Shown here: positions 8,787 to 19,067 of the stretch, piece by piece
Layout: the number at the start of each line of letters is the position of its first letter
Position numbering within the stretch: the stretch's first letter is position 1
Source of the DNA: Flavimaricola marinus
GTDB taxonomy: Bacteria > Pseudomonadota > Alphaproteobacteria > Rhodobacterales > Rhodobacteraceae
DNA length: 64,000 bases
Assembly (NCBI RefSeq): GCF_900184895.1
Contig: NZ_FXZK01000007.1
Location: forward strand, 1-64,000
Reading direction: 5' to 3'
Notes under the pieces: generated by a model
The model's database searches: none
What the model was told of the DNA's origin: nothing
Seen by the model: only the letters and a program-made list of their open reading frames with translations
Position numbers and translations under genes: made by a program

Positions 8787-9243
8787 AGATCGCGGCACAA
8801 TCTGGGCGGGAACGAGACAATACCGCGCCGCCTGACGGCTCCAACCACGCCCAAAGCCACAATTGAGAGCGACGATCAGGGTGCGCAGCCCCCGTTTGGC
8901 GACGAAAACGGCAATGAATTCCGTGAGTAAGGGTTTGTTAACCATTGTGACGCAGAGCGCGGTTTCAGGCGGCGGCACGGCGAAATTACCCAAGGTCAGC
9001 GGGGAAGATCTCCTCGGCTGGCGGGCTCGAAATTCAATCCGGGCCTCGCCCGATCCGGATGATCGCGCAGCAGACTCGGCAAAACGCCGCGGAAATCACC
9101 CCGGGCCTTGCACCACGGCGCACACTCTGTATAAGGCCGCATCCTTCCGCGACGTTGAAAACCGCGCAGTCTCTCGTGGATGGGGTGCGGAAGGTCTTAC
9201 GCCCCGTTCTTTGAAATGCGCCGAGAACAGAAATGGAGCCGAC
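8787..9243. other. intergenic region upstream of rpsF
   Basis: About 460 bases without a convincing gene. It must hold the promoter and leader of the rpsF operon. A frame open through part of it continues into rpsF but lacks homology and a ribosome binding site. I see no clear S6:S18 autoregulatory leader structure. Confidence 0.5.
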
Positions 9244-9609
9244 ATGCCGCTTTATGAGCATGTGTTTATCTCGCGTCAGGACTTGTCCAGCGCGCAGGCC
9301 GAATCCCTCGTAGAACATTTCTCGACAGTGCTTGCCGACAATGGCGGCAAAGTCGTTGAGAATGAATACTGGGGCGTCAAGACGATGGCCTACAAGATCA
9401 ACAAGAACCGCAAGGGTCACTACGCCTATCTGCGCACCGATGCACCCGCACCGGCCGTGCAGGAGATGGAGCGCCTGATGCGTTTGCACGACGACGTGAT
9501 GCGCGTCCTGACCATCAAGGTCGACGCCCACGAAGAGGGCCCCTCGGTCCAGATGCAAAAGCGCGACGAGCGTGACCGTGGCGACCGCGGCCCCCGCGAA
9601 CGTCGCTGA
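9244..9609 (+). CDS. rpsF: 30S ribosomal protein S6
   Basis: A 121-residue 30S subunit protein that binds 16S rRNA as a pair with S18. The start MPLYEHVFISRQDLS matches the usual alphaproteobacterial S6 N-terminus, and the core YWGVKTMAYKINKNRKGHY is present. The C-terminus adds a short charged tail rich in Arg, Asp and Glu (KRDERDRGDRGPRERR). It is the first gene of rpsF-rpsR-rplI. Confidence 0.97.
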   Translation: MPLYEHVFISRQDLSSAQAESLVEHFSTVLADNGGKVVENEYWGVKTMAYKINKNRKGHYAYLRTDAPAPAVQEMERLMRLHDDVMRVLTIKVDAHEEGPSVQMQKRDERDRGDRGPRERR

Positions 9610-9631
9610 TCTGTAGGAAAGGACATACACA

Positions 9632-9859
9632 ATGGCTACCAAACCGTTTTTCCGCCGTCGCAAGTCTGATCCGTTCGAGGGCGATAACGCCCCCAAGATC
9701 GACTACAAAGACACCCGCACACTGCAGCGCTACATCTCTGAGCGTGGCAAGATCGTGCCATCCCGCATCACCGCCGTCGGTGCCAAGAACCAGCGTGCGC
9801 TGGCCCGTGCCATCAAGCGCGCTCGGTTTCTGGCCCTTCTGCCTTACGCCGTGAAATAA
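9632..9859 (+). CDS. rpsR: 30S ribosomal protein S18
   Basis: A 75-residue protein starting [17 protein letters not shown] and containing [19 protein letters not shown] and [20 protein letters not shown], the S18 signature. It sits 22 bases after rpsF behind AGGAAAGG, and 12 bases before rplI. Confidence 0.98.
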   Translation: MATKPFFRRRKSDPFEGDNAPKIDYKDTRTLQRYISERGKIVPSRITAVGAKNQRALARAIKRARFLALLPYAVK

Positions 9860-9871
9860 GGAGAACACCCA

Positions 9872-10453
9872 ATGGACGTTATCCTTCTGGAACGCGTGGC
9901 AAAACTTGGCCAGATGGGCGAAGTGGTCAAAGTCAAAGACGGCTATGCCCGCAACTTCCTTCTGCCCCAAGGCAAAGCCATGCGCGTCAACGCCGCCAAC
10001 ATGGCGCGCTTTGAAGAGCAAAAGGCCCAGCTCGAGGCGAAGAACCTCGAGACACGCAAAGAAGCCGAATCGATGGCTGAAAAGCTTGGCGGTCAGACCT
10101 TCATCATCATCCGGTCGGCTTCCGACTCGGGTGCGCTGTATGGCTCTGTCAGCCCGCGCGACGCCGCCGAGGCCGCTCAGGCCGAAGGCTTTACCTTTGA
10201 CCGCAAGCAGGTGATCAACCTGTCGCCGATCAAGGAGCTTGGCCTGCACGATCTGACCGTTCGGCTTCACCCCGAAGTCGATTGCACGATCACTCTGAAC
10301 GTGGCCCGTTCGCCCGAAGAGGCAGAGCTGCAAGCCGCCGGCAAATCGATCCAAGAGCTGGCCGCCGAAGAAGAGGCCGCCGCCGAATTTGAAATCGAGC
10401 AGTTGTTCGACGACATGGGCTCCGCCGCGACGGAAGACGACGACCGCGACTGA
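9872..10453 (+). CDS. rplI: 50S ribosomal protein L9
   Basis: A 193-residue 50S protein. The N-terminal rRNA-binding domain begins [20 protein letters not shown] with [14 protein letters not shown], then a long connecting helix and the C-terminal domain. It is about 45 residues longer than the E. coli protein because of an acidic Ala/Glu-rich tail, which is common in alphaproteobacteria. It is the last gene of the operon and is followed by a strong terminator. Confidence 0.97.
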   Translation: MDVILLERVAKLGQMGEVVKVKDGYARNFLLPQGKAMRVNAANMARFEEQKAQLEAKNLETRKEAESMAEKLGGQTFIIIRSASDSGALYGSVSPRDAAEAAQAEGFTFDRKQVINLSPIKELGLHDLTVRLHPEVDCTITLNVARSPEEAELQAAGKSIQELAAEEEAAAEFEIEQLFDDMGSAATEDDDRD

Positions 10454-10476
10454 TCGCGCCGTCTGCCACCGAAACA

Positions 10477-10506
10477 AGAAGGCCGTCCCTCGGGGCGGCC
10501 TTTTTC
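10477..10506 (+). terminator. Rho-independent terminator of rpsF-rpsR-rplI
   Basis: AAGGCCG-TCCCTCGGGG-CGGCCTTTTTCG gives a GC-rich stem followed by five T residues, 24 bases after the rplI stop. Confidence 0.85.
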
Positions 10507-10605
10507 GTTTGGGACCGAACGTCAACCGCCCTGCCCCCTGGGGCCGGAACGCGCGGGGGTTTTGGGTTCTACCATAGCCAAATCGCGCCAAAGCAAGCCG
10601 GCAAC

Positions 10606-10632
10606 GAAAAAGGCCGCCCCGAAGGGCGGCCT
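10606..10632 (-). terminator. Rho-independent terminator of tig
   Basis: GGCCGCCC-CGAA-GGGCGGCC is a perfect 8-base stem. On the minus strand it is followed by TTTTTC, and it lies 30 bases past the tig stop. Confidence 0.85.
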
Positions 10633-10661
10633 CTTGTTTGTCAGAACACCGAGGGGTGAAC

Positions 10662-11993
10662 TTATTCGTCTTCGAGTGCTTCGACAGCTTTCTGAAGGTC
10701 TTCTTTCGACACTTCTTTCTCTGTCACATCAGCCAGAGAGAAGATGTGGTCGATGACCTTGTCCTCGAAGATCGGTGCTTGGATCTGCTGACGCATCTGG
10801 GCGTTTTGCTGCACGAATTCAAAGAACTGGCGCTCTTGGCCGCGATACTGACGGGCTTGGTTCATGATCGCCTGGGTCAGTTCCTGATCGGTCACCTGCA
10901 CTTCGGCCTTCTGTCCGATCTCTGCCAGGAGCAGGCCCAGCTTCACCCGACGCACCGCCAGAGTGGTGTGCTCTTCCGTGGTTTCGATTTCGGGATGATC
11001 GTGACCCTGAACGTCAGGGTTTTCCTCGTGCCACAGCTGGTGCGCGATCTGGCCGGCCTCTGCCTCGACGAGGCTGGGGGGCAGCTCGAACGTCACGGCG
11101 GAATCGAGCGCATCAAGCAAGCTGCGCTTGGCGACGGCACGGGCGGCGCCGGCGTATTCGGCCTCGAGACGCTCGGAAATCTGGGATTTCAAAGCCTCCA
11201 GATCTTCGGCACCGAACTGCTTTGCCAATTCATCATTGATCTCGGCGGGCTTGGGCTCCTTGACCGCCTTGACGGTGCAGGAGAAGACGGCCGTCTTACC
11301 GGCGAGGTTTGGCGCCTGGTAGTCTTCGGGGAAGGTGACTTCGACGTCTTTCTCTTCACCGGCCTTTACGCCGACCAGACCGTCCTCGAAGCCGGGGATG
11401 AAGGAGTTCGAGCCGAGGACGAGCGGGTAGTCCTCTGCGGCACCGCCTTCAAAGGCTTCGCCGTCGACCTTGCCGAGGAAGTCGATAACCACCTGATCGC
11501 CGTCCTTGGCCTTGGAGCCCTTCTTGCGATCTTCGAAGTTCTGGGCGCTGCCAGCGAGGTTGTCGAGCGCCTCGGTCACCGAAGCTTCGTCCGCCTTGAC
11601 GGTCATCCGCTCCAGCTTGATCGCGGAGAAATCGACCTCCGGCACTGCGGGCAGAGCCTCGTAGGACACGGATACTTCGACGTCGTCGCCCTCTTTCCAG
11701 TCCTCGTTGGTCATCTTGACCTCGGGCTGCATGGCCGGACGATCACCTGATTCCTCGAGATGCTTGTTCAGCGCACCGTCGATGCTTTCCTGCATCGCTT
11801 CGCCCATCAGGCGAGGGCCGTGCTGCTTCTTCAGCAGGCTGAGCGGCACCTTGCCCTTGCGAAATCCCTTCATGGCGATCTCGGGCTGTGCTTCTGTCAG
11901 CTTTTCCATCACCTTGGCGTCCAGTTCGGAGGCGGGCAGATTGATGGTATAGCCGCGCTTGAGGCCGTCATTGAGGGTCTCGGTGACCTGCAT
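10662..11993 (-). CDS. tig: trigger factor, ribosome-bound chaperone and prolyl isomerase
   Basis: A 443-residue protein that meets nascent chains at the ribosome exit tunnel. The N-terminal domain contains the ribosome-docking signature [14 protein letters not shown]. The FKBP-like PPIase domain follows around residues 155-245 ([20 protein letters not shown]), then the helical C-terminal chaperone arms. I chose the ATG at 11993 ([16 protein letters not shown]) because AAAGGAAA lies 7 bases upstream; an in-frame TTG six codons earlier overlaps that site. Confidence 0.96.
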   Translation of the reverse strand: MQVTETLNDGLKRGYTINLPASELDAKVMEKLTEAQPEIAMKGFRKGKVPLSLLKKQHGPRLMGEAMQESIDGALNKHLEESGDRPAMQPEVKMTNEDWKEGDDVEVSVSYEALPAVPEVDFSAIKLERMTVKADEASVTEALDNLAGSAQNFEDRKKGSKAKDGDQVVIDFLGKVDGEAFEGGAAEDYPLVLGSNSFIPGFEDGLVGVKAGEEKDVEVTFPEDYQAPNLAGKTAVFSCTVKAVKEPKPAEINDELAKQFGAEDLEALKSQISERLEAEYAGAARAVAKRSLLDALDSAVTFELPPSLVEAEAGQIAHQLWHEENPDVQGHDHPEIETTEEHTTLAVRRVKLGLLLAEIGQKAEVQVTDQELTQAIMNQARQYRGQERQFFEFVQQNAQMRQQIQAPIFEDKVIDHIFSLADVTEKEVSKEDLQKAVEALEDE

Positions 11994-12018
11994 TCGATGT
12001 TTCCTTTTCAACGTATCT

Positions 12019-12103
12019 TGGTGCGGGTGAAGGGACTCGAACCCCCACGCCTTGCGGCGCCAGAACCTAAATCTGGTGCGTCTACCAGTTCCGCCACACC
12101 CGC
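12019..12103 (-). tRNA. tRNA-Leu (anticodon UAG)
   Basis: On the minus strand the gene runs from GCGGGTGTGGCGGAACTGGT to CACCCGCACCA. The acceptor stem GCGGGTG/CACCCGC pairs perfectly, the discriminator is A and CCA is encoded. The anticodon arm CCAGA-TTTAGGT-TCTGG gives anticodon TAG (codon CUA). A long variable arm marks it as a leucine tRNA, and the T arm carries GGTTCGAGTCC. Confidence 0.95.
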
Positions 12104-12274
12104 ATGATTATAGAGAGCAGTGATCCCGCCCCCCGTGTTGGAGCGCTGTCTAGCAAAGGTCAAAGCCGGATGCGAGCGGAAAAATATCGCAGAAAGGGCG
12201 CGACAGTAACGCTTTCTTGCCATATTCTCGCTTCAAGAGTTGAGGCAGACATCAGCAAGAGCGGGAAACACGCC

Positions 12275-12736
12275 ATGCACCAGGGAACAGACATCCGTTT
12301 TGCGGACAAGACAACCGTCGACACCGGCCTTGCGGGCCTGACGGCCGGCACGATCGTGCTGACCCTCGACGGCGAACTCCCCGTGGAGCACCTGTCTCCC
12401 GGCGACCGCGTCATCACCCGCGACACCGGCGTCGCCGTTCTGCGCGAGATCAAGGTCGAGACCGCGACCGTCGCCCCGGTGCGGATCAAGGCAGGCTCGC
12501 TCGGACATACCCGTCCCGATACCGACGTGATCGTCGCCCCCGGAGCCCGCGTCCACATCCGCGATTGGCGCGCCGAGGCACTCTATGGTCAGCCGCAGGC
12601 CAATGTGCCCGCCCACCGACTGATCGACCGCGAATTCATCTCTGAGCTTCCTGCGGCACAGATGACCGTCTATTCGCTGGTCTTTGACCACAGCCACATC
12701 ATCTATGCCGACGGTCTGGAGATCTTCACTGCCTGA
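12275..12736 (+). CDS. small stand-alone Hint-domain protein, apparently catalytically degenerate
   Basis: A 153-residue protein that is almost all Hint (hedgehog/intein, Hint_2) fold: GTIVLTLDGELPVEHLSPGD, VITRDTGVAVLREI, then RDWRAEALYG and FDHSHIIYADGLEIFTA. Active relatives begin with Cys before TPGT and have a PQHRVL block; here the positions read GLTAGT and PGARVH, so the nucleophilic Cys and the block His are both absent. It may fold but probably cannot self-process. The start MHQGTDIRFADK follows AAGAGCGGGAAA; earlier in-frame ATGs overlap the tRNA region. It is monocistronic with its own terminator. Confidence 0.7.
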   Translation: MHQGTDIRFADKTTVDTGLAGLTAGTIVLTLDGELPVEHLSPGDRVITRDTGVAVLREIKVETATVAPVRIKAGSLGHTRPDTDVIVAPGARVHIRDWRAEALYGQPQANVPAHRLIDREFISELPAAQMTVYSLVFDHSHIIYADGLEIFTA

Positions 12737-12780
12737 GCCGATCCGAATTCGGCTGTTGAAGCACACGGTCTATGGATAAT

Positions 12781-12804
12781 CGCCGCCCTTTCGGGCGGCG
12801 TTTT
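12781..12804 (+). terminator. Rho-independent terminator of the Hint gene
   Basis: CGCCGCCC-TTTC-GGGCGGCGTTTT: an 8-base perfect stem with a T run, 45 bases after the stop. Confidence 0.85.
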
Positions 12805-12838
12805 GCCTCCGGCGGGGATATTTAAAACCCAAAGAAGA

Positions 12839-14419
12839 TTACAGACCGAGATCCCGGAAGACCTTCGGGAGTTGTTCGGCCAAATCTTCGGCGATCAGCC
12901 CCGGTCCAAACCGTCGGGCGCAGGCCGCATGGAGCCAGGCACCGACCTTGGCAGCCTCTATCGTGCTGAACCCGCGCGCCAACAGACCGGTGACGATGCC
13001 CGCCAGCACGTCTCCCGAGCCGGCTGTGGCCAGCCAGGGCGCGGCGTCATGATATTGCGCCGAGTGGATCGCACAAGCGCCGGTTTGATCTGCGATCACT
13101 GTGTCGGGCCCTTTCAGCAGGATGGTGCAGCCGGCCCTTTTGGCGGCGTCCCGGACGGCGTCGACCTTTGAATAGGCCGGGCCTGTCGTCGCGGGGCCGG
13201 AGAGCTTGTCGGCCAAATCCGGGAACAGCCGGGCAAATTCGCCGCCGTGGGGCGTGAGAACGCAGCCGGCGTGCAGCAGTTTCATCAAAGCCGGGTCTTG
13301 GGCGATCAGCGTCAAAGCGTCGGCATCCAGACAGACCGCGAGCGGCTCCGGCTCCGACCCGCCCGGTCTGGTGCGTGCCGGGGCAGTCAACGTCGCGCGG
13401 ACGAGATCGGATTCGCGAGACGTCGTGCCAAGCCCCGGCCCGACGCAGACGGAAACCACCCGACGATCATCGAGGATGTCTGCCCAACTGGCCCCATCGG
13501 GGACAGGGTGCAGCATGATCGCATCGAGCCGGGCGGCATCTTCGGCGAGTGCTGCCAGCGGGCATCCCACGGTGACGAGCCCTGCCCCTGCACGCAGCGC
13601 AGCCCGCGCGGCCAGCCGGACTGCTCCACCGCGACCGACACCGCCCGACAGCAGCCATGCGTGCCCATGATCGAACTTGTGACCGTTGGACTTGCCCAGA
13701 AGGCTCGAATCCGGCGGCTCGACCAGACCGACGGCTTGTTCAGACGTGGGCTCCTCTTGGGCAAGACCGATGTCGACGATCCCGACCTCGCCGCAGAAAG
13801 ACGGGCCTTCGGCCAGATAATGGCCGCGTTTTGCCCGGTGAAAGATGACCGTGAGATCGCAGCGCAAGGTCGCGCCGAGGCTACGGCCGCTATCCGCGCA
13901 AAGCCCTGACGGCATGTCCACCGCGACCACCGGAATGGCACGTTCGCTCCGGCCCCGCATATTCGCAACGCCGGACAGGACCGTCATCACGTCATCGCTC
14001 AGGCGACGGGCGAGCCCGGTTCCGAATAGCGCATCGACAATGAGAGCGGGAGCCTCCCCGCTCGCCCCTTCGGCCCATTCGCCGAAACGACGCGTCGGGC
14101 CGGCCTCGCTCCAGCGATCATACATCCTGCGGGCATCCGGCGGCATTCGGGCGGGATCACCCAGAAGACATACCTCGACCCGCCAGCCCAGATCGTGCAG
14201 CAGACGCGCAATGACGAAACCATCGCCGCCGTTGTTTCCGGGCCCGCAAAGGACGAGAACCTGCCCCGGTGCGGTGGCGAGATCGGGCCAGCGGGCCAGA
14301 ACCGCGTCGACCACGCCCTGTCCGGCCCGTTGCATCAACGTCAGCCCACTGACCGCTCCCGTCGCTATTGCCTCGGTTTCGATGGCGCGCATCTGTGCGG
14401 CGGATAATAAAGTCGTCAT
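12839..14419 (-). CDS. nnr: bifunctional NAD(P)H-hydrate epimerase / ADP-dependent NAD(P)H-hydrate dehydratase
   Basis: A 526-residue fusion that repairs hydrated NAD(P)H. The N-terminal epimerase (YjeF_N, residues 1-215) shows LCGPGNNGGDGFVIARLL and VDALFGTGL. The C-terminal dehydratase (about 240-526) shows DADALTLIA, LTPHGGEFARLF and GSGDVLAGIVTGLLARG, the ribokinase-like ATP/ADP site. The start MTTLLSAAQMRAIE is the usual one; 69 in-frame upstream codons are not coding. It is transcribed away from glnB, with which it shares a 172-base upstream region. Confidence 0.95.
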   Translation of the reverse strand: MTTLLSAAQMRAIETEAIATGAVSGLTLMQRAGQGVVDAVLARWPDLATAPGQVLVLCGPGNNGGDGFVIARLLHDLGWRVEVCLLGDPARMPPDARRMYDRWSEAGPTRRFGEWAEGASGEAPALIVDALFGTGLARRLSDDVMTVLSGVANMRGRSERAIPVVAVDMPSGLCADSGRSLGATLRCDLTVIFHRAKRGHYLAEGPSFCGEVGIVDIGLAQEEPTSEQAVGLVEPPDSSLLGKSNGHKFDHGHAWLLSGGVGRGGAVRLAARAALRAGAGLVTVGCPLAALAEDAARLDAIMLHPVPDGASWADILDDRRVVSVCVGPGLGTTSRESDLVRATLTAPARTRPGGSEPEPLAVCLDADALTLIAQDPALMKLLHAGCVLTPHGGEFARLFPDLADKLSGPATTGPAYSKVDAVRDAAKRAGCTILLKGPDTVIADQTGACAIHSAQYHDAAPWLATAGSGDVLAGIVTGLLARGFSTIEAAKVGAWLHAACARRFGPGLIAEDLAEQLPKVFRDLGL

Positions 14420-14435
14420 TCCCGGATCACCCTGA

Positions 14436-14930
<495 letters not shown>

Positions 14931-14979
14931 CGTTCGCCGCCGACCAACAACTGCTTATCTGCAAGGGGAAGAGACCACT

Positions 14980-16386
14980 ATGAGCAAAGAAAATGTCCTT
15001 AAAATGATCAGTGATGAGGGCGTCGAATACGTTGACATCCGCTTTACTGATCCGCGCGGCAAGTTGCAGCACGTCACCGTGATGGCCGATCAGGTGGACG
15101 AGGATTTCCTCGAAGAGGGCTTCATGTTCGACGGCTCGTCGATCGCCGGCTGGAAATCCATCGACCAGTCCGACATGAAACTGATGCCGGATACCAACAG
15201 CGTCTATGTCGATCCGTTCTATGCCGAGAAAACGATCTGCCTGCATTGCACCGTGGTCGAGCCCGACACCGGCGAGAGCTATGACCGTGACCCGCGCGGC
15301 ACGGCCGAGCGCGCCGAGGCCTATCTGAAATCGACCGGCATCGGCGACACCTCCTACTGGGGTCCGGAAGCCGAATTCTTCATCTTTGACGACGTTCGTT
15401 TCAGCGTGTCGATGAACAAGGTTTCCTATCAGGTCGACGCCATCGACGGCGCGTGGAACTCGGACACCGAGTACGAAATGGGCAACACCGGCCACCGCCC
15501 GGGCATCAAGGGTGGATACTTCCCGGTCAACCCGATCGACGATGCACAAGACATGCGCTCCGAGATGCTCTCCACCATGAAGCGCATTGGGATGAAAGTC
15601 GACAAGCACCACCACGAAGTGGCGTCCTGCCAGCACGAGCTGGGCTTGATCTTTGGTTCGTTGACCCATCAGGCCGACGAGATCCAGAAGTACAAGTATG
15701 TGATCCACAACGTGGCGCAGGCCTACGGCAAGTCGGCGACTTTCATGCCCAAGCCGATCGCCGGCGACAACGGCACCGGCATGCACGTGAACATGTCGAT
15801 CTTCAAAGACGGCAAGCCGCTCTTTGCAGGCGACAAATATGCTGATCTGAGCCAGGAAGCGCTGTATTTCATCGGTGGTATCCTCAAGCACGCCAAGGCG
15901 CTGAACGCGATCACCAACCCGTCGACCAACAGCTACAAGCGTCTGATCCCCGGATTCGAAGCCCCTGTGCTGCGCGCCTATTCGGCTCGTAACCGGTCTG
16001 GTTGTGTGCGTATTCCGTGGGCAGAGAACCCAAAGGCAAAGCGCGTCGAGGCTCGTTTCCCCGACCCGGCCGCAAACCCCTATCTGGCGTTCTCCGCGCT
16101 GCTGATGGCTGGCCTCGACGGCATCAAGAACAAGATCGATCCCGGCGCCGCTTCGGACAAGGACCTCTACGATCTGCCCCCCGAAGAGCTGGCGTCGATC
16201 CCGACGGTCTGTGGCTCGCTCCGCGAGGCGCTCGAAGAACTCGAGAAAGATCACGAGTTCCTGCTGGCCGGCGACGTGTTCACCAAGAGCCAACTCGAGG
16301 GCTACATGGCGCTCAAGTGGGAAGAGGTCTACGCCTACGAGCACACGCCACACCCGATCGAGTACAAGATGTACTACAGCTGCTGA
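14980..16386 (+). CDS. glnA: glutamine synthetase, type I
   Basis: A 468-residue enzyme that makes glutamine from glutamate, ammonium and ATP. The beta-grasp domain ([21 protein letters not shown]) is followed by the catalytic domain with [14 protein letters not shown] and the ATP loop [14 protein letters not shown]. Tyr397 in [11 protein letters not shown] is the adenylylation site, which marks the GSI-beta type under GlnE control. The ATG lies 10 bases after AAGGGGAAG. It is followed by a terminator. Confidence 0.98.
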   Translation: MSKENVLKMISDEGVEYVDIRFTDPRGKLQHVTVMADQVDEDFLEEGFMFDGSSIAGWKSIDQSDMKLMPDTNSVYVDPFYAEKTICLHCTVVEPDTGESYDRDPRGTAERAEAYLKSTGIGDTSYWGPEAEFFIFDDVRFSVSMNKVSYQVDAIDGAWNSDTEYEMGNTGHRPGIKGGYFPVNPIDDAQDMRSEMLSTMKRIGMKVDKHHHEVASCQHELGLIFGSLTHQADEIQKYKYVIHNVAQAYGKSATFMPKPIAGDNGTGMHVNMSIFKDGKPLFAGDKYADLSQEALYFIGGILKHAKALNAITNPSTNSYKRLIPGFEAPVLRAYSARNRSGCVRIPWAENPKAKRVEARFPDPAANPYLAFSALLMAGLDGIKNKIDPGAASDKDLYDLPPEELASIPTVCGSLREALEELEKDHEFLLAGDVFTKSQLEGYMALKWEEVYAYEHTPHPIEYKMYYSC

Positions 16387-16398
16387 TCGGCACACATC

Positions 16399-16428
16399 AA
16401 AGGGCGCCCCAACGGGCGCCCTTTTTCG
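16399..16428 (+). terminator. Rho-independent terminator of glnBA
   Basis: AAAGGGCGCC-CCAAC-GGGCGCCCTTTTTCG: a strong stem followed by a T run just after the glnA stop. Confidence 0.85.
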
Positions 16429-16509
16429 TTCGGACAAGAGGCCCGGTTGATGGACGGGCGTGTCTTCGGTATCATCGAGCGGCAAGTTTCGAATAGCCCT
16501 GTCGATGTC

Positions 16510-17319
16510 ATGATGTCTCGTGCCCCTACCGTCCTTCGCGTTTTCCTCTGTCTGGCCCTGCTGATCGTGCTGGTGCTGCCTCTCGGGGCCGCCGCGCAGG
16601 ACTATCCACGCGGCATGTCCGAAGGACGCAACAGCGCCCGCAGCCCGACCGTCAGTGGCGGGGTCGTCAGCTTCACCGTTCTGCCCGGCGACTGCCAGTC
16701 GCGCACCTACGGCGATGGCCGCGGTGAAAGCGACTGCAGCAATCTGAACTCGAAATCCTATCTCACCTCCCGCGATGTGCCGGTGGGCACCTCGATGCTG
16801 TATGCGTTCGACGTGCGGGTCGCAGGCGGGCTGACCCACGATGCCTTTCGCAACCCCCACGTGACCTACGCCCCCGGCGGCGCCGATAGCCGCCTCAGCG
16901 TCGCGATCTGGCAAGGGGAGTTGATCAAGAATCATCTCCTGACCCTCGATCTCGACAGAACCCGGGGACTGACGGTGTTTGGCCGGACCTGCGCCCCCGC
17001 CTCCAGCCTCGGCGACTGGACACAGGTGCAGTTGCTCTTGCGCTGGTCGGCCGGCAGCGACGGGCTGCTGCAACTGAGCTGCAATGACCGCCCGGTCTAT
17101 GCGGTGAGCGGACAACCGACCGATCAACAGCCTTACTGCATCATCTCCAACCACTGCGAGCCCGGTGTGGAAAAGCATCCACGCATGATCAACGCGGGCT
17201 TCGGCATCTTTTTCGATGCGGAAGTCGTCAACGGCGTCCCGACAAGGCCCCGGGTCCCCGCGTCCGGGCTCTCGGTCCAGATGCGCGACTTCGATATCCG
17301 TCGGGTTCAGCTTCGCTGA
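16510..17319 (+). CDS. secreted polysaccharide-lyase-like (jelly-roll) protein
   Basis: About 269 residues. A signal peptide runs from the start to LPLGAAAQDYP (cleavage near AAA-QD). The mature part is beta-rich and resembles the heparin-lyase-I type polysaccharide lyase fold: SMLYAFDVRV, SRLSVAIWQGE, GDWTQVQLLLRWSAGSDGLL. It has at least five Cys. This fold match is recognition by eye, and catalytic residues cannot be assigned. The start (16510 or 16513, MMSRAPTVLRVFLC) lacks a strong ribosome binding site. It could break down or bind a marine or self polysaccharide. Confidence 0.55.
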   Translation: MMSRAPTVLRVFLCLALLIVLVLPLGAAAQDYPRGMSEGRNSARSPTVSGGVVSFTVLPGDCQSRTYGDGRGESDCSNLNSKSYLTSRDVPVGTSMLYAFDVRVAGGLTHDAFRNPHVTYAPGGADSRLSVAIWQGELIKNHLLTLDLDRTRGLTVFGRTCAPASSLGDWTQVQLLLRWSAGSDGLLQLSCNDRPVYAVSGQPTDQQPYCIISNHCEPGVEKHPRMINAGFGIFFDAEVVNGVPTRPRVPASGLSVQMRDFDIRRVQLR

Positions 17320-17445
17320 TTGGTTGGGAGCCGATCAACAATCCTGCGGCCTGAGCCGAATTGTAACTGTGGCGGAAACAGGGCGCCGCAGTGTGGATTT
17401 TCCCTGATCTGATCACAATCCGCCCCAATACGCGCCACAATCGCC

Positions 17446-18336
17446 ATGCAGGCTACAATGGTCTCTGAACTGGATCATCTTATGACCTGCACACGCAAAG
17501 CCGCGCCGACAAGCACCATCGTTCAACTGCTCTACGCAGACGCTCCGCCGATCAGCTTTCCCAGCCTGCTGGGGCATCTGTGCGAAACACTTTGCAGCCG
17601 CATGGGGCAGAAAGCCCGGTTGGCGGTGGTCAATGACGATACCGCTCATCTGGATATGACCCACCACCGGCTGACGATCGCGCTGCACGTCGATCTTCCG
17701 GGTGCTGCCAAAACCTGCCTGACGCTGGGTATCGGTCCACGCCCACAGGCTCCGGAGCATGAGCACGACCTCAACGATGCCCAGAATATCGCCTATCAGA
17801 CCGACATCGCGCGCAAGCTGTCCGACGTGATCACCAGCCGGCTCCCGGCGGATCAGGTGCTTTGGCACATTGCGCCGAGGACCCTGACAAGCGCCATGAT
17901 CGAGGACCTGCTGGAGCACCTGCCCCATTCCCTGCCCAAACCGTCCGACAACAGCTCCGACATGGTCGATCTGTCCCGTGTGATGGATCAGGTGCAGGTC
18001 ACGCTGTCCGGTCGCAAACCGGCGCGCGCCAAGGCCCCGGTGCGCCAGCACGGCAATCTGCCGGGGTTCTCAGGGCGCGTGTCCGCTGGCCAAATGGCCG
18101 TCGGCACCCGCGCCGTGCAGGAACGCCGCCGGTCCAACATCGCGACGCTCCGGCCAATGGCGCCCATCGCGCCGCCCGCCAACGATATTCCCGCTGTCCC
18201 GCAGCCGAACGAGAAGGGATTGCTCCGCGCCCATTCGGCTCTGCATCACGGCCGGACCCGTCCGGCCACGCGGTTGATCCTCAGCGCGGGTCAGTCCTCA
18301 GAGCGGGTGATTGCGTTTCTCTCTCACGCCTGCTGA
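17446..18336 (+). CDS. conserved hypothetical protein
   Basis: About 296 residues with no domain I recognise. Residues 20-170 look folded (TSTIVQLLYADAPPISFPSL and IAYQTDIARKLSDVITSRLP). The remainder (about 185-270) is Pro/Arg/Ala-rich and probably disordered, before a short hydrophobic end. There is no signal peptide or membrane segment. The start could be 17446 or an internal ATG at 17458 or 17482. It converges on, and overlaps by 13 bases, the demethylase-like gene at 18324. Confidence 0.55.
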   Translation: MQATMVSELDHLMTCTRKAAPTSTIVQLLYADAPPISFPSLLGHLCETLCSRMGQKARLAVVNDDTAHLDMTHHRLTIALHVDLPGAAKTCLTLGIGPRPQAPEHEHDLNDAQNIAYQTDIARKLSDVITSRLPADQVLWHIAPRTLTSAMIEDLLEHLPHSLPKPSDNSSDMVDLSRVMDQVQVTLSGRKPARAKAPVRQHGNLPGFSGRVSAGQMAVGTRAVQERRRSNIATLRPMAPIAPPANDIPAVPQPNEKGLLRAHSALHHGRTRPATRLILSAGQSSERVIAFLSHAC

Positions 18337-19067
18337 TCGCGCCGCACCACGCTGGTGTGAATGGTGAAGGCGATCGCACCGCTGCGCGGCAACCGCCGCA
18401 AGGTTTGCCGTTCGCTCCGCAGATACGGGCTGCCCGGATGGCCCACTGGCCGGGGCGCGGCTTCGCTATGCGGCTGATAGAGCGTCGGATCATCGTATCG
18501 CAGCAGGTTGGCCCGCAACAGCACCCGCCCCACCGGCAGATGGTCAAACATCCGCTGCACCCGCACAGCGACGCCCGTGTCATAGGGCGGCACAGGACTG
18601 TGGATACGTCGCATCGGGTGGCCGATCTTTTCGGCCAGGGTCCATCCGGCAGGAAAACAGAGCAGCGCCGCGGTGAGCACCGCCTCACCATTCATGGTCT
18701 GCAGGATGCAGATGTCTTCCTGAACCAGCTGCGCGACACGGGCAAAGCCATGTTTGCCGGCCTCTGCCACCACACGCCCGTCCGGGCAACGAATGCCACC
18801 CGCGACCGCGCCGAACTCCGGACGCGCCAGAACCGCGGCCTCGATCATCTCGGACAGTTCCGCCACAGCAGCCTCGGCCGACGGCAAGACCGCCACGACA
18901 TCCCTGGGCCGCAGCGCCATCAATCGGGCCTTCTCGGCGAGCTGTTCGGGGTAGGCGTCGTCGACGTGCAGCCAGTCCTCCACCGGGATCGACCGCATCG
19001 CAGGCAAGCGGGCACCGGCCAGTTCGGCCTGCCCTTCCGGCAAAGCATGCTGCAAAATCGGTTTCAC
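18324..19067 (-). CDS. heme-dependent oxidative N-demethylase alpha-subunit-like protein (DUF3445)
   Basis: About 247 residues from the GTG at 19067 (VKPILQHALPEG), the usual N-terminus of the family, with GGGACG upstream; ATG starts further upstream add 32 unlikely residues. The core matches DUF3445: LVQEDICILQTMNGEAVLTA, FPAGWTLAEKIGHPMRRIHS, and NLLRYDDPTLYQP. The characterised member is a heme enzyme that oxidatively removes N-methyl groups, for example from dimethylamine. It lies head-to-head with dddP 253 bases away, so methylated osmolytes may be the common theme. Confidence 0.75.
   Translation of the reverse strand: MKPILQHALPEGQAELAGARLPAMRSIPVEDWLHVDDAYPEQLAEKARLMALRPRDVVAVLPSAEAAVAELSEMIEAAVLARPEFGAVAGGIRCPDGRVVAEAGKHGFARVAQLVQEDICILQTMNGEAVLTAALLCFPAGWTLAEKIGHPMRRIHSPVPPYDTGVAVRVQRMFDHLPVGRVLLRANLLRYDDPTLYQPHSEAAPRPVGHPGSPYLRSERQTLRRLPRSGAIAFTIHTSVVRRDQQA

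Noticed and set aside
9100-9243. S6:S18 autoregulatory leader before rpsF
   Set aside because: Short complementary stretches exist, but I could not build the expected bulged stem by eye; a covariance-model search would be decisive.
14999-15010. Frameshift or fusion of glnB with glnA (one long frame from 14848)
   Set aside because: The upstream part is out of the glnB frame and lacks homology; glnA starts normally at 14980 with its own binding site.
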